Notes under the pieces: model-generated
Database searches by the model: none
Told to the model about the DNA's origin: nothing
The model's input: only the letters and a program-made list of their open reading frames with translations
Origin: Candidatus Bathyarchaeota archaeon
GTDB lineage: Archaea > Asgardarchaeota > Lokiarchaeia > Sigyniarchaeales > Sigyniarchaeaceae
Assembly: GCA_014729935.1 (NCBI GenBank)
Contig: WJJB01000310.1
Location: 1 to 6,791 of the forward strand
DNA: 6,791 nt
Reading direction: 5' to 3'
Shown: one piece after another, positions 6,744 through 6,791 of the stretch
Layout: every line of letters begins with the position of its first letter
Position numbering within the stretch: the first letter of the stretch is position 1
Made by a program: the position numbers and the translations under genes

Positions 6744-6791
6744 GAGGCAAGATAAGAACATTGCGTGCATCGTGCCAGCAAGATATGGGTC
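6736..6791 (+). CDS. Start of a CMP-sugar synthetase-like nucleotidyltransferase (partial)
   Basis: From a TTG at 6736 the frame reads MNERQDKNIACIVPARYG and continues off the window end. The segment IACIVPARYGS, with the S inferred from the incomplete final codon TC, is the classic first strand and nucleotide-binding turn of the cytidylyltransferase family (KdsB, NeuA and SpsF relatives, usually IPARYGSTR or IPARGGSKR). These transfer CMP or a related nucleotide to an acidic or surface sugar. The frame has a TGA at 6727-6729 and no ATG before the motif, so TTG is the only reasonable start. GAGGT at 6722-6726 lies 9 bases upstream as a ribosome site. It overlaps the previous gene's stop by 8 bases. 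Only 18 full codons are visible, so the sugar specificity cannot be read. Confidence 0.65.
   Translation, partial: MNERQDKNIACIVPARYG

Overview
The window looks like chromosomal DNA from an archaeon, probably an anaerobe. TATA-like TTTAAA boxes lie at promoter-like distances from starts, one of them giving an apparently leaderless start. Several other starts have GAGGT-type Shine-Dalgarno sites, and gene ends are followed by short oligo-T tracts. The protein families fit: an iron-sulfur flavoprotein with a compact cysteine cluster, and a DUF401 membrane protein. Base composition looks close to balanced. An Asgard-type or other mesophilic lineage is possible, but nothing here settles the taxon. 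I see no mobile element, CRISPR array, tRNA or rRNA.

Layout. (1) 1-75: the C-terminal end of an unidentified plus-strand gene. (2) 101-1499: a two-gene plus-strand unit, an iron-sulfur flavoprotein followed 1 base later by an ADP-ribosylglycohydrolase. (3) 1500-1569: a short convergent spacer with a symmetric A-tract/T-tract hairpin that could terminate both sides. (4) 2787-1570, minus strand: a DUF401 permease-like membrane protein. (5) 2788-3066: a divergent promoter region with a palindromic TTTAAA box. (6) 3067-5448, plus strand: a large flippase-like (MOP/Wzx-type) membrane protein with extra cytosolic and membrane segments at its C-terminus. A longer start at 2896 is possible. (7) 5535-6743, plus strand: a conserved-looking soluble protein that I cannot assign, with a remote resemblance to the deoxyhypusine synthase fold. 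(8) 6736 to the window end: the start of a nucleotidyltransferase of the CMP-sugar synthetase (KdsB/NeuA/SpsF-like) type. It overlaps gene 7 by 8 bases and begins at a TTG codon.

How the genes may work together. The flippase-like protein, the unassigned soluble protein and the cytidylyltransferase-like start suggest a locus for activating and exporting a surface sugar or polysaccharide. The unassigned protein is translationally coupled to the sugar-activating enzyme and is the best candidate for undescribed biology. The flavoprotein/ADP-ribosylglycohydrolase pair is a separate unit, perhaps concerned with redox or ADP-ribose reversal. These functional links are inference from gene order.
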